Shown here piece after piece: positions 47,443 through 58,259 of a DNA stretch of 64,000 nt. The notes beneath the pieces were generated by a model, which saw only the letters and a program-made list of their open reading frames with translations, made no database searches and was not told the origin of the DNA. This DNA is from Berberis thunbergii (lineage: Eukaryota > Streptophyta > Magnoliopsida > Ranunculales > Berberidaceae): positions 1 through 64,000 of the forward strand of contig QNQO01000520.1 in NCBI GenBank assembly GCA_003290165.1, given 5' to 3'. The translations under genes and the position numbers were made by a program. Positions within the stretch are counted from its first letter, which is position 1. Every line of letters starts with the position of its first letter.

Positions 47443-49420
47443 TATGAAGCGTCCAACTCAAAGAGGACAGTTGCATTCTCAAAGATCCACCTTTTTAGAG
47501 CAACGCTTCTACTTCACAAGCTCTATCAAGTCATGAAAGGTCACATCATGTGTCTCAACTATCTCATACAAATAGTGTAGTCCCTGAGACTATTAGTCCC
47601 TCTATTGCTGGAGAGGGTCAGCCTCTATCTGATGATCAACAAGACTCTGGTGACCATGATATCAATGAAATGGAACAACAATTAGAAAGAAGTGCGGATG
47701 GAAGCCAATCTAGAAGGCATAGGGAGGCAGTTGTACGTATAGGTAATGTTTGCTGACTTATCGAACTTTATAATTTTTTTATTCCAGAAATGACAGAGTT
47801 TGAGCCAATCGAAGTTATTTGTAATATTCATGTTATCTAGCTTATTTAACTTTGGTGCTACTGGAATTGCAGCACGACGATATAAGAAACGCGGAGGTAC
47901 TCATCAATATGATGTCCCAAATCTGACAAAATTGATTGTGGTGAAATGCAATGCCTTTGGACAGCCTATCGGCAAGAATGCGGCAAAAGTATCAACAGAA
48001 ATAGGTATTATCGCACGGGATGGAAGTAAGGTGCCTCTTTTACCTTGCAAATGACCGAAAATTTCACAAAATGTGAAGGAAACAATTCGGAAGATCATAT
48101 TGGTAATAGTCACCAAGTTCAATAATTTACGATAAAGCTACTTTTTGAAAAAAGTATCTCTATATTACTTAATATAGCTTGATACTTATTGGAATCCGAC
48201 AATTTTGTCACAGGCAAAGTTCTCATTCGAAAACTGTACGGAGAAAACTAAGGTCTTTGTCTATCTTGAGCAGTGGTTTTGTTTATAATTTGATCATTAG
48301 CGTTTTTATATATCGTCATGTTATTATATTATACTCTAAAAAAAACTTGCTTTTAAAATTTGATAGAGATGGGTCCAAACTAAAGCTAGAGACTGTTGGA
48401 AACAATGGAAGCACTATTTGTTCATGGAATATCATAGTTATAATCGACCAATCGAGCAACAATATGAGCACACTGGTGATGGGGTGGATAAGGCCCAGTG
48501 GCGAAAGCTTGTAGACTATTGGAGGACTGAAAGTTTTAAGGTGTATATGTTAAGTACTGTAGTGTTACTAGTAGGATAATTCATATGGTTGAAAGGAAAT
48601 GTAACTCTGAATTTGTAGTTGCATGCAAAAAGTCAGTGCACAAAATAAAGCAAATCGCACCCAGTTGAAGATGATTCATCGATGCGGAACCATGTCATTT
48701 GCACGTAAATGGGAGGAAGATGTAGCATTTTTTTTCCAATGATTGCGATATAAAATGTATGTTATATTCCATGCAACTCATATAATTTGTATTATTCCAG
48801 AGAGAAAAGAACTCAAATGGACAAGAACCTGATCGTATGCACATGTTCTATGTAACATACACCTTATCTGATGGATTATTCCCTCAGCCTGAAGCAGCAA
48901 GGAGATATGTATGTTATATTCTATGGAATAAAATGAATGTACCTAGTTAATGTGCTGTTAAATTTTTGTTAACCGTCATGATCTGTCTATTTGATCATTT
49001 ATAGTTTATGGCTATGCGCATCTCTTTTGTTGCAGGCGCAAATGGAGTAACTAACGTGGCCAACAAATGGCGAAGAGGGAATGAATAGGAAGGAGGCGTT
49101 TACAGATGTGATGGGGGAGGATGGACATGGGAGGGCGAAGATGTAGGATGTTGGCGTCACTCCAAAAATGTTCCGCAATGAAGATTGCCAACATCATGAA
49201 CAAATGAATGAGGTCGTTAAGAAAATGGCGGATGAAGCACATGCCAAAGTACGTGAACTAGAGGAATCACATGAGCGTCCTAAGCAAGAGTTGATTGCAG
49301 CTCATAAATAGACAAAACAAGAATTGATTGCTACCAAAAATAAGTTAACAGCCACTGAAGCAAATCTGGAGACAACCAATCAGAAAGGTAGAGTCTATAT
49401 CCATTGATCTTGAGGCAATT
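47443..49420 (+). pseudogene. TNPA-like (Ptta/En/Spm) protein of the CACTA element, decayed
   Basis: ATG 47443 opens MKRPTQRGQLHSQRSTFLEQ. After breaks come YDVPNLTKLIVVKCNAFGQP with IGKNAAKVSTEIGIIARDGS (47910-48030), DYWRTESFKVYM (about 48510), NGQEPDRMHMFYVTYTLSDG (about 48815-48880) and a coiled-coil-like C-terminus (VVKKMADEAHAKVRELEESH, then KQELIAT, 49215-49400). The order fits the plant transposase Ptta/En/Spm family, whose En/Spm member binds the subterminal repeats. Several stops and introns. It lies just downstream of TNP2 in the same orientation. Confidence 0.8.
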
Positions 49421-49639
49421 AGAGCATTCATGACAAGATCCAACCTCTAATGGAATTCACAACGCAGCCAAGCGGGGTGAGTAATTAAACTTAAGCATAC
49501 ACACCTAAATACATGAAACTAATCCTATATTGTTTGTTTTTTTTTTTGTTAAACTTAGGCAAGCTATTGTTGTTGATACATGAAACTAATCCTATACAGT
49601 AATTAAACTTAGCCAAGCTATATATGAAACTAATCCTAT

Positions 49640-49939
49640 CACTACGCCATATTGGCATTTTTGTAACAACCCCAATACAATATCACTTTTGAAGTGTAAC
49701 AATTTACCTAACACATTTTCACAAACAAAATGATACAATAATAGTATCACCATGAAGAGTATGGTTATAAAAGTGATACTATTCATGGTGATCCAACTTA
49801 TTGTATCATTTTTTTTTGTTATTGTTTTTCATTTTTTTGACTAAATTTAGTTTTGATTTGAAATTGTTTGGTGGATTGTAACATCTCAAAAGTGATACTG
49901 TTTTGAGAGTTGTTACAAAAGTGTCAATTTGGTGTAGTG
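49640..49939. mobile_element. Miniature CACTA-like element, copy B (300 bp)
   Basis: It starts CACTACGCCATATTGGC and ends AATTTGGTGTAGTG, flanked by TAT on both sides (49637-49639, 49940-49942). It is a close homologue of copy A at 1586-1895, including the central palindrome with GATACAATAATAGTATCACC. Confidence 0.88.
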
Positions 49940-50172
49940 TATATAGTAATTAAACTTAGCCAAATTTTGTTTGATGTTAGTTTGTTTGCTGCCTGTTTTT
50001 TGTAGCATATGGAAAGTCAATTGGCTTTGACTGCGGTTTCGAACAATATCCAACATCTAAGACACTTGAAGGCACAACACTTAAATAAAGATCCCTTGCT
50101 TCTCATAATGCACACAGAATTTCAAAGAAGGCATAACTGATTTAAGTAGTTGTCAGCTAAACAATATAAAGT

Positions 50173-51185
50173 TTTTTTTTTGGGGAAATTGAGTAGGGGT
50201 TATTTGGGATCCCCAAACCACTAAATAATTTGATTACATTCTGCTGTATTTTTTCCCTATTCTATCTTAAAATACAATCTTTTTCAAGTCCTAAGGAAAT
50301 GAACTAGGTGTGAATTCTACACAACCTGAATTAGGATTAAATTTGGGTAGGAAGTCTGCAACCCTGTTTGTTTCTCGACAAGCATGCTTGCATGTGAAAT
50401 CCTCTAGCGTAGTCAAACCAACCCTTATTTGCCTCACTGTGTGTCTATGGTCCCAAGACACAGGGGTACTAGTAGTAAGATAAGCAAGCAATTTTGTAGA
50501 GTCTGTACTGATCTCTAAGTGCTTGACATCGTAGGATTCTGCAAGTTTCAGTCCTGCTAGTACTCTCTGCAGCTCGTGCTTGATAACTGAATAGCCAGTG
50601 GTACCGCCCGTGCATGCAGCAATTGCTTCTCCTTGATCATCTCATAGGATAGCACCATAGCCCCCTTTAGTGCCACTCAGAGTCCCTTCTCCTCGCAGTG
50701 AGCCATCCGTATTGATCTTGTGCCACCCCATAATAGGTTTCTTCCAAGAGCATAGCTTAGGACTGCTGTTAATAACTTGTAAGTCAATGCGCAAGCGGTC
50801 CATCAGCTCTCTGTTTTCCATTCACCAACGCTGAACTTAGTCTAATTTCAGCATATATGCGTTTTGCAAAGCTCAAGGCTAGTGCTATGTTTCCGCTCAA
50901 AAAGACACCTGTTACGCTCAGACCAGAGGTGATAGACAGTTGCCCAAATCATTCAATTTCTTCAAGGCTTCATCGAGCATCATTTTGTCCCTAAAGCAGC
51001 TTTGGATATCTTTTGAAAGGCCTTGTCGAAACAATATATGAGTAGTTGATGATCGATGTAGTCCTCTGCTCCAATGGCCAACCTCAGTTTCCCCATGTAG
51101 CTCATCATCGATACCATAAGACTCTGCACCAATACAAGCTGAGTTGTACAAAAGAAAACAGCTAAAACAACTTGTTTTCATCTTC
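50173..51185 (-). pseudogene. L1-type LINE 3' fragment with RNase H domain
   Basis: The minus strand reads ATVYHLWSERNRCLFERKHS (zinc-binding/RT tail, about 50945-50880), then WHKINTDGSLRGEGTLSGTK (about 50730), AACTGGTTGYSVIKHELQRV, HLEISTDSTKLLAYL and ETNRVADFLPKF (about 50360). This is the plant RNase H-like domain with its Asp (NTDGS), Glu (HEL) and Asp (STDS) positions. A T-run at 50173-50183 looks like its poly(A) tail on this strand. Frame breaks are present; the RT core is missing. Confidence 0.75.
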
Positions 51186-51187
51186 AG

Positions 51188-51525
51188 TTAAGAACCTTTA
51201 CCTGAGGGCTATTCACCACGACAAAGTACATTCCTTTACACGGAATATTCCCAATGGTTATTTTTTGAACAGGCCCAATCACATTGGTCATTTCCATACT
51301 TGTGTTCCTCAGTGTCTTATAAATGTAGCGTGATGTAAGTATGTAGGATCAAAATGATTATAGTCAGAAAGTTCTTTCTGTTACCAAATGAAAGAGTGTA
51401 AAAAAAATAGCCAGTGAATATAATGAAGCTACTAACCTCGGGACCTCTAAATTTTCTCACTGTCTCTAGTAACCTACCGGTAAGATAGACAGCTAGTGAT
51501 CTTTTCTTCCTTTTGATCATCTTTC
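51188..51525 (-). pseudogene. Captured WSD1-like O-acyltransferase exons
   Basis: Minus-strand exon A (about 51520-51436) reads IKRKKRSLAVYLTGRLLETV. Exon B (about 51330-51193) reads LRNTSMEMTNVIGPVQKITI and GNIPCKGMYFVVVNSPQ up to a GTAAAG donor. This matches the C-terminal half of plant wax-ester synthase/DGAT proteins (family form ..TTM..SN..GP.E...L..HP..G.YF...G.PQ), which esterify fatty alcohols or diacylglycerol. The HHxxxDG active site lies outside the captured part. Confidence 0.7.
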
Positions 51526-51589
51526 TTGTCTATGAAACAAATTTGAGAGGATCTTCAATTTCTGGGTCAATGGAATTGGGAATTGATAC

Positions 51590-53010
51590 ATGCATGAACC
51601 AGGGTGTTGAGAAATACCCTGTTTGAAGCCAAGTTGAACCAGGCTATCTTCATAAACTTCTTCCAGACTCCGCTCCAAACAATCCTGAATCCATAAAAAC
51701 CATTCTTGAAGATATCCAAACACAGATAATTCCTGGTATTACTCATTGGCAAATTCCTAACTACTTTGCTTACTTCCCTGCCAATGGGAGTGTCGCAGGG
51801 TTCATGGGTGAAATGCTAAGTACCGGGTTTAATGTGGTTGGTTTCAACTGGATGTCTTCTCCAGCTGCAACTGAGCTAGAGAGCATTGTCATGGATTGGC
51901 TTGGAGAAATGCTTAAGCTTCCCAAGTCTTTTCTCTTTTCTGGCAATGGAGGTGGTGTTTTACAAGGGACTACTTGTGAAGCTATCTTGTGCACAATAAC
52001 CGCAGCAAGAGATTGGATGTTGAATAAAATCGGTTGAGAAATTTTAGTAAGTTGGTTGTGTATGGGTCAGATCAGACCCATTGTTCAACACAAAAGGCTG
52101 CTCAGATTGCAGGTATTCACCCAAAGAACTTCCGTGCTGTTGTGACCAGCAAATCTGATGCATTCAGGCTATCAGCACAAGCTCTAAGGTCAGCTGTGGT
52201 TGCTGATATAAAAGCAGGGCTAATCCCATTGTTCCTGTGCGCCACAGTTGGGACAACATCCTCAACAGCTGTGGACCCAATTGGCGACTGTGTGAGGTTG
52301 CTAAAGAACACTCAATGTGGGTTCATATTGATGCAGCTTATGCTGGAAGTGCTTGTATTTGCCCAGAATTCAGACGCTTCATTGATGGAGTAGAGAATGC
52401 AAACTCTTTCAGCTTTAATGCACATAAATGGTTCTTCACTAATTTGGATTGTTGTTGTCTCTGGGTTAAGAATCCAAGTGCACTTGTCACTGCTCTTTCA
52501 ACCAATCCAGAGTACTTGAGGAACAAGGCAACCGAGTCCAAGCAAGTTGTTGATTACAAAGACTGGCAAATAGCACTAAGCCGTCGGTTTCAATCCTTGA
52601 AACTATGGATGGTTCTTCGGACCTAAGGCGTTGCTAACCTGAGGAGCTTTTTGAGGGATGATGTGAATATGGCCAAGAACTTTGAAGGACTTGTTCTCAA
52701 GGATGAGAGGTTTGAGATTGTTGTTCCTACCAACTTTACATTGGTTTGTTTGCGACTTCTACCTCCAAACAACAAGAAGGCAGTGAATGGAGGGACAAAC
52801 CATGAGCTAGAAAACACCAATAAGCTCAATCAGAAATTGCTAGAGTCCATCAATGCATTTGGTCGCATTTACATGACACACACAATCGTTGGAGGCATAT
52901 ACATGATTCGATTTGCAGTGGGTACTTCACTTACTGAGGATAGACATGTTACCGTGGCATGGAAGGTTGTTCAAGAGTATGCGAATGCCACACTGAAGAT
53001 ATCCAATTGA
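51590..53010 (+). pseudogene. Aromatic amino acid (tyrosine/dopa) decarboxylase copy 1, 5'-truncated
   Basis: PLP-dependent group II decarboxylase. Frames in order: [60 protein letters not shown] and [20 protein letters not shown], a stop at 52036, [38 protein letters not shown], a slip, [20 protein letters not shown], and [15 protein letters not shown], where the Lys of HKW is the PLP-binding residue; then KLWMVLRT, a stop and the C-terminal domain to LKISN with a natural stop at 53008-53010. It is intron-less like many plant TYDC genes. It starts abruptly inside the N-terminal domain. Two or three simple breaks only, so it is fairly young. TYDC makes tyramine/dopamine in alkaloid and amide pathways. 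Confidence 0.93.
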
Positions 53011-53014
53011 ATGG

Positions 53015-53078
53015 TTTCTATGGATTCAGGATTGTTTGGAGCAGAGTCTGGAAGAAGTTTTCAAAGATAACCTAGTTT
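53015..53078 (-). pseudogene. Inverted 64-bp piece of the decarboxylase N-terminus
   Basis: Immediately after the stop of copy 1, the minus strand repeats the segment found on the plus strand at about 51636-51702 (contains CTTCTTCCAGACTC, then CCAAACAATCCTGAATCCAT). It probably belongs with the minus-strand decarboxylase piece at 54335-54440, from which 53080-54330 separates it. Confidence 0.8.
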
Positions 53079-53079
53079 T

Positions 53080-54334
53080 TTATTTATTTATTATTATTAT
53101 TTTTATTTATTATTTTTTTTAATTAAAAATCTCTGTTATGGAGAGGCAGTTATGGTATGCCAGACCTTAATTACTTGTCCCAAAATGAGATATAATAATA
53201 AGTTGGTAAGGAAAAAACCAAAACTAGACAATATATCATCTGGACCGCTCAAACCCCTAGATCAATGCCTGTACTTGCTGTTACTTTTCTTCATTTTAGA
53301 TGATCTTCGAGAAAAAAACCTTGAAGTCTTTGAAGTAGACATGATCCATTGTGTTTTTTGTTGTCATATACCTCTTATCGAATCTTTTCGTTAATCGAAT
53401 GTGATATGTCTTTAAAGCTGACATTATTCTTGACCTGATGGTGTATTCATTCAAAATCTTCTTCATCCGAACTGATTTCATCTAAATTATTGGAATCGAT
53501 CTCCAATTCAATTTCGTTGTTAGCGTTACGAACCGAATAGTTCACAATAGAAGGATTGAACTTTGATTCCTCTTTTTCCTCCACTAAAGCAAAACCCCAG
53601 TGCGCAATAGGCGCATGTGCGCTTTTTGAGTTCGACCCCTTCAAAACATCTTCATCGCGTGGTAAGTCCCCAATGAAAGGACCGCAAGTAACCTCTACCA
53701 CCTTCCTCACAGCACCCGAACTAGACCCGAGAATGAATCATCAACAGCGACATTCTCAGTGTGCTTACATGAGCTTGAAACCGGAGAGCTCGTCTCCCTA
53801 GTTCCCTGCATTGCATTCTCTATTCCTGGTTCCACCACTGTCTCCCTAGCTATACCACTGTCCAACATCTCATTAGCTATTCCACTGTTTGAATGACGGC
53901 CTGCAATGTTTGAACCTACATGGTCTGCCCCTACCAACGATTGCACCGTTGAAACCGAATGCAGGTCCCTATTATCAGTGAAACTAGCATCTCTAGGTGA
54001 AGCCATAGCCGAGCGTCAATCAGATGTAGGGGACGATTGACTTACAACTGCTCGATTAGCCTCAATGGGCTCATTTTATTAGGTGTAGAGTTCCCTGTTT
54101 CATCACCTACAACCTGGTTCCCTGTGATCAAAACCTCCTGAATCGCCTTGACTGAAACAGAGCATGATTGCTCTGTTTTGAGAGCAGCAACCTCCTGAGT
54201 CGCCTTGGCTGAAACAGAGCGTGATTGCTCTGTTTTGAGAGCAGCAACCTGCACCTGCATCTGCCCTGTTTTGGGTGAAACAGAGTGCGTATGCACTGAT
54301 TCGCTGTCGTGACATCCTGCTGCAGATTGAAGAC
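53080..54334. other. Segment between the two inverted decarboxylase pieces
   Basis: It starts with an AT-rich (TTTA/TTAT)n run at 53075-53120. The minus strand has several Ser/Glu-rich open frames (53710-53447 with IELEIDSNNLDEISSDEEDF; 54006-53707). A 63-bp unit with GAAACAGAGC(A/G)TGATTGCTC is tandemly repeated at about 54148-54270, giving a repeated VAALKTEQS(R/C)SVS peptide. No family recognised. Probably an insertion or another captured gene. Confidence 0.4.
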
Positions 54335-54445
54335 GCTCATGTGACCTCTCAACTTCTTGATAATAATCAGATAGGAAGGCGATTATCATGTGACCTTGCC
54401 TCCTGAACTCCTCTGCGTCTAATGGGTTCTGAAAGAACTTGGTTT
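54335..54445 (-). pseudogene. Decarboxylase N-terminal fragment, inverted copy
   Basis: The minus strand reads NPLDAEEFRRQGHMIIAFLS then DYYQEVERS. This is the N-terminus of plant tyrosine/tryptophan decarboxylases (compare copy 2: [26 protein letters not shown]). It continues directly into unrelated Ser/Gln-rich sequence at about 54335. Confidence 0.85.
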
Positions 54446-54854
54446 AGGAAGAAAGAATAGTTTGTTTTGGAGAACAGAGAGATAGAGGTGTTTGATGAGG
54501 AACTAAGAGAAGGTGAAGTTGTTTATCTGGTGTGGAGAATTCACTTCAAAGCCATCAGTTCGACAAGTACATATTGACCTTGGTCTTTGTTCAATGTGAA
54601 GGAATGAGGAGGTGAAACGTTCTTATTAACTAACAATCAAAATCGACCTCAATTTTCACTTTCTAAATACTGGCTTATGCATGTGGGATGCACTGTTACG
54701 AATTGAATCGCCGTCAAGTTATAGTTAGGTATCAATTTATAGTTAAGTTGTGTTGGCCGTAAGTACTAGGTACGACCATACTAGATTAGCATAAGATAAT
54801 TTTCTTGCTCCGTTTCATATTGGTCAGTCATTCATGAGAGAGTCCAGATTGTAT

Positions 54855-54942
54855 ACTTTGCGGCGAAGGTCAGCAGGGGTGATTAAACACACTCTGTAAG
54901 TAAATAAGGCAGGGGTGATTAACACACTCCGTAAGTAAATTA
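54855..54942. repeat. Two-copy tandem repeat upstream of decarboxylase copy 2
   Basis: GCAGGGGTGATTAAACACACT(C)TGTAAGTAAAT is present twice with one or two differences. Confidence 0.8.
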
Positions 54943-55072
54943 GTCGTCATTTATATTACTATTGGGAGTGCCACCGACAATTCAAATCAATAGGTTGCTT
55001 TCACGTGTAGTCTGACTTTACAGAGCAGTTACAGTAGCAGCAGAAGCAGTGATTTCATCTCAATGCAATACA

Positions 55073-55567
55073 ATGGGTAGTCTTAATGTAGAAGATCTCG
55101 AAAGCATCTCACAATGTGCTCAAAACACTTTAGACCCAGAGGAGTTGAGGAGGCAAGGTCACATGATGATTGACTCCCTAGTTGATTATTATCAACAAGT
55201 TGAGAAATACCCAGTCCAAAGCCAAGTTGAACCTGGTTATCTTCGTAAACTTCACACTGACTCCGCCCCAAACAATCCTGAATCCATAGAGACCATTCTT
55301 GAAGATGTCCTAACACAGATAATTCCTGGCATTACTCATTGGCAAAGTCCAAACTACTTTGCATGCATACCTTCTAGTCGGAGCGTTGCGGGCTTTCTTG
55401 GTGAAATGCTCAATAAGTACTGCATGGGTTTAATGTCGTTGGTTTCAATTGGATGTCTTCTCCAGCTGCAACTGAGCTAGATAGCATTGTTATGGATTGG
55501 CTTGTTAAAATGCTCAAGCTTCCAAAGTCTTTTCTCTTTTCTGGCAATGGAGGTGGTGTTTTACAAG
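55073..55567 (+). pseudogene. Aromatic amino acid decarboxylase copy 2, N-terminal part
   Basis: ATG 55073 opens [20 protein letters not shown], then [20 protein letters not shown] and [21 protein letters not shown] slip at about 55420 changes frame before [20 protein letters not shown] and [13 protein letters not shown], where similarity stops at 55567. It is closely related to copy 1. It retains the true start and upstream DNA. The PLP-lysine region and C-terminus are missing. The start at 55073 is chosen because it matches the usual N-terminus; upstream GTG/ATG triplets do not. Confidence 0.9.
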
Positions 55568-55569
55568 CA

Positions 55570-56170
55570 GGGGCAGACCTACAAAAAGATACTCATTTAT
55601 TCCTCTCGTGTTTAGCAACACTAATGAAGTCGATTTTGTATAGTTGGAATCTTTGCTTACGCTTTGCATATACAGTCGTAGTCCATAAAATATCGTCCCA
55701 ACCACAATGTCATTCACTGTCTGTTTTTAGTACTTCCACTACTTGCATTGGGTTTTCCTCTGTGTTAGATACGGGGGTAGATAGACCTGGCTCTGCTGCT
55801 ACTTCAGCGTCTGACTCCTCATTATCAATCTGGCCACGCACGTCTACTTCATCTATGCTTCTGGGATCATTCTCACTCATTTCCTCACCTACAAAGTACT
55901 TTATATTGTGCAACCTTTGTGACTAACCATATACGCCTATATCCTCTGGACTTATGTGATCATGCTCGCTCGTTTCCCCACCAACGATGCACTTTCTCTT
56001 GTTCAACCTTTTCGACTGATCACACATCTCTCCTGCCATCAATCCCCTTCCAGCATTTCTTTCACTTTCGTAGATAAATGTATCACATCCAGATATTTCA
56101 GGATTACTCAATTCTTTACCAGAAATTGATCCCGCTTCTCTTCCAAAGCTACGATCACTATTAGAAGTTG
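55570..56170 (-). other. Unidentified acidic minus-strand frames
   Basis: The minus strand carries acidic open stretches (for example [20 protein letters not shown] at about 55800 and GGETSEHDHISPEDIGVYG at about 55925-55985). They may be exons of one captured gene, perhaps the same as at 56176-56870. No family recognised. Confidence 0.35.
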
Positions 56171-56175
56171 AAATT

Positions 56176-56870
56176 TTATGATATTGTTAATCCAAATTCA
56201 AGATATGTACTTGAGGTATTGAGTGGCTCCACAGTGCGAGGTGTTGGTGATACATTCTTCACATTGAGGTAGCTGAGTGGTTTTTCTTGTAAAGAACGTT
56301 GGTTTTGTAAACTGGCTCCGAGCTGTTCTCCATGAGAAGATCTTGAATTGTTTACATAGTCCCTTCGAGCTGTTGGTTCCATATTTGCATATACCAAATC
56401 AGAAGGATATTCTGAATAATTTATTTCCCTACTATCACGCTCATGGTAGCTTTCTATTTGACGTTCTACCCTAGAAGAACTATGTGAACCCTGCTGGTAG
56501 GATAGAAGATATTTTTGCTCTCTTGCAGAGACTTCACTTGAAGCATAATTGTACTGATTATCATGAAAGGATCTTTTAAGCTCAGCATCCAGTGCTGATG
56601 ATGAAGCTTGATAAGAAGTTGACTAAGACTTCGTCATATTAGGATACAAAACATGTCTTGAACTTGAACCCTCATCATTGTAAGATCCTCTTGTTGGTAA
56701 TTTATGGGGATTCAGGTCCTCTCTATACCGAACATCTTCACTGTTGTGAAGACTGGCATTGAAATTTCCTAGTGAATATGACCTCATGTTCCCACCAAAA
56801 TTACCCAAATCAACTAAGTCTTCCTTTCGAATTGCTGACGATGTATTTTGAATATGTTCCGCTTACCTTT
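56176..56870 (-). pseudogene. Unidentified Ser/Tyr/Asn-rich captured gene fragment
   Basis: One minus-strand frame stays open for about 220 codons with a single stop near 56625: NFGGNMRSYSLGNFNASLHN, STSYQASSSALDAELKRSFH, SARREQKYLL-like text, YHERDSREINYSEYPSDLVY and NMEPTARRDYVNNSRSSHGE. It is low in hydrophobics and looks like an intrinsically disordered region of a nuclear protein. The upstream border near 56870 has a GTAAGC donor-like site. I do not recognise the family. Confidence 0.5.
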
Positions 56871-57289
56871 GTCGATCATTCAATTGCGCAAACTCAAAAT
56901 AGAAAAAATATTTTATTCTAACTAATAAGATGTTGATTAGTAATGTAAAAAGACATCTTAGTTGTAACTTAGAGTGTCCATTTGAATGTGCAACTTTATG
57001 AGATTTGTATTACATAGGTTAAGCATTCAATACGTTTCTCATGCTATGCTCTTTCAAATTTTACAGGTTTAGGTGCTGCTAAATTGATATTAGTTTTGAA
57101 GTGGAAGCTATGAAATTTTGAAGTAGAACACATTTTGTGAGATGATCGATATGGTGTGGAAGATCACATGAATTGTTGTATATATTGTTTTTTTTGTATG
57201 TCCCATAGACGATCACTATAATTTATTTAGTTATTTAAGTTTAAGCGAGTTATGTCTCAAATTGAAATTGAAATTGTATATATATATAA

Positions 57290-58110
57290 TTTCAATTTGA
57301 AGTTGTTTGGGATTGTATTTTTTGTAATGGACAAGTTATTGATTATTGAAAATTAATATAATTGTGTTCAGGTTTGAAATGTTTCTTCTGAATGAAAAAA
57401 AAAATGTGATGAGAAATCTGAAAATTAATAAAAAGAACAAATTTCATTATAAAAAATGAATTTTCATTAGTAATTTAATTAGCTACGGTAACTTAGTGTT
57501 AGCCACGGCAAATACCATCACAAATTTTTCAATTTGATTTGCAGCTTAGCGACGACTTCGAAGCCGTCGCTAAATAGCCACAACAAATACCATGGTTGTT
57601 TTGTCAATTTGATTTGAAGCTTAACGACGACTTCAGATCCGTCGCTAAAGAGCCACGGCAAATATCGGGTTGTTTTGTCAATTTTATTTGCAATTTAGCG
57701 ACAGCCTCAATGTCGTCGCTAAATAGCCACGACAAATACCATGGTTGTTTTGTCAATTAGATTTGCAACTTAGCGACGGCTTAAATATCGTCGCTAAATA
57801 GCCATGGCAAACACCGTCGCTATTTTTCATTTTGCGACAGCCTTGGCCGTCTCAAACATTTTAAAAGTCGTCACCATTGTTTCTGTCTCAAACATTTTAA
57901 ACAGCTTTAGCGACGAATTTTTTGACTTAGCGACGATTTTTAGCCGTTGCCAATTAGCTGCGGAAAAGTTTACCGTTGTTGATTCAAATAGCGACGATTG
58001 AAATAGCTACAGTATTGCGATGGTCGTTGAGCTGTTGCTAATTCATTTTAGCTACGATTTTTTGATAATTAGCAATGTTAAAACGTCGTTGCTGAATTTA
58101 CTTTTTTTTT
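57290..58110. repeat. Right subterminal array of the 57-kb CACTA element
   Basis: Units such as TAGCGACGACTTCGAAGCCG / GTCGCTAAATAGCCAC(G) recur from 57480 to 58080, ending in CTTTTTTTTTGTAGTG. The flanking 57290-57480 has a direct relative at 3440-3665. Confidence 0.88.
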
Positions 58111-58119
58111 GTAGTGTGT

Positions 58120-58259
58120 AGATAATCTGTAACGAATATTCGATTGCCATGGGCTCATTTGCAGTTATGGAGAAAGGCATTTTTGTTGCAACTTCAGCAG
58201 GAAATAACAGTCCTAAATATTATTTTATTAACAATTGTGCACCTTGGGTACTAAGTGTA
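58120..58259 (+). pseudogene. Subtilase pseudogene 1, continuation after the CACTA insertion
   Basis: It reads SIAMGSFAVMEKGIFVATSA, then GNNSPKYYFINNCAPWVLSV, matching subtilase 2 (AIASFAAMEKGIFVAASA...NGAPWLTTV). It picks up where 1178 stops. It is in turn cut at 58260 by a copia LTR, and the remainder (including the catalytic Ser) was not found. Confidence 0.9.

Larger units (their letters stand above)
1179..58116. mobile_element. Giant composite CACTA (En/Spm) transposon, about 56.9 kb
   Basis: The left end reads CACTACAAAAAAAAG and the right end reads TTTTTTTTTGTAGTG, perfect inverted termini flanked by TGT on both sides. Removing the element and one TGT rejoins the subtilase coding sequence: the left half ends in LSVSMS-GV and the right half continues toward SFAVMEKGIFVA, matching the uninterrupted order in the second subtilase at 63720-63830 apart from a 1-base slip. 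Both ends carry subterminal arrays of short inverted motifs (ACGG...CCGT). The element encodes decayed TNP2 and TNPA-like proteins plus many captured gene fragments, and contains further nested transposons. The boundaries are strongly supported. What is uncertain is the history: one capture-prone element, or fusion and nesting of several. Confidence 0.85.
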
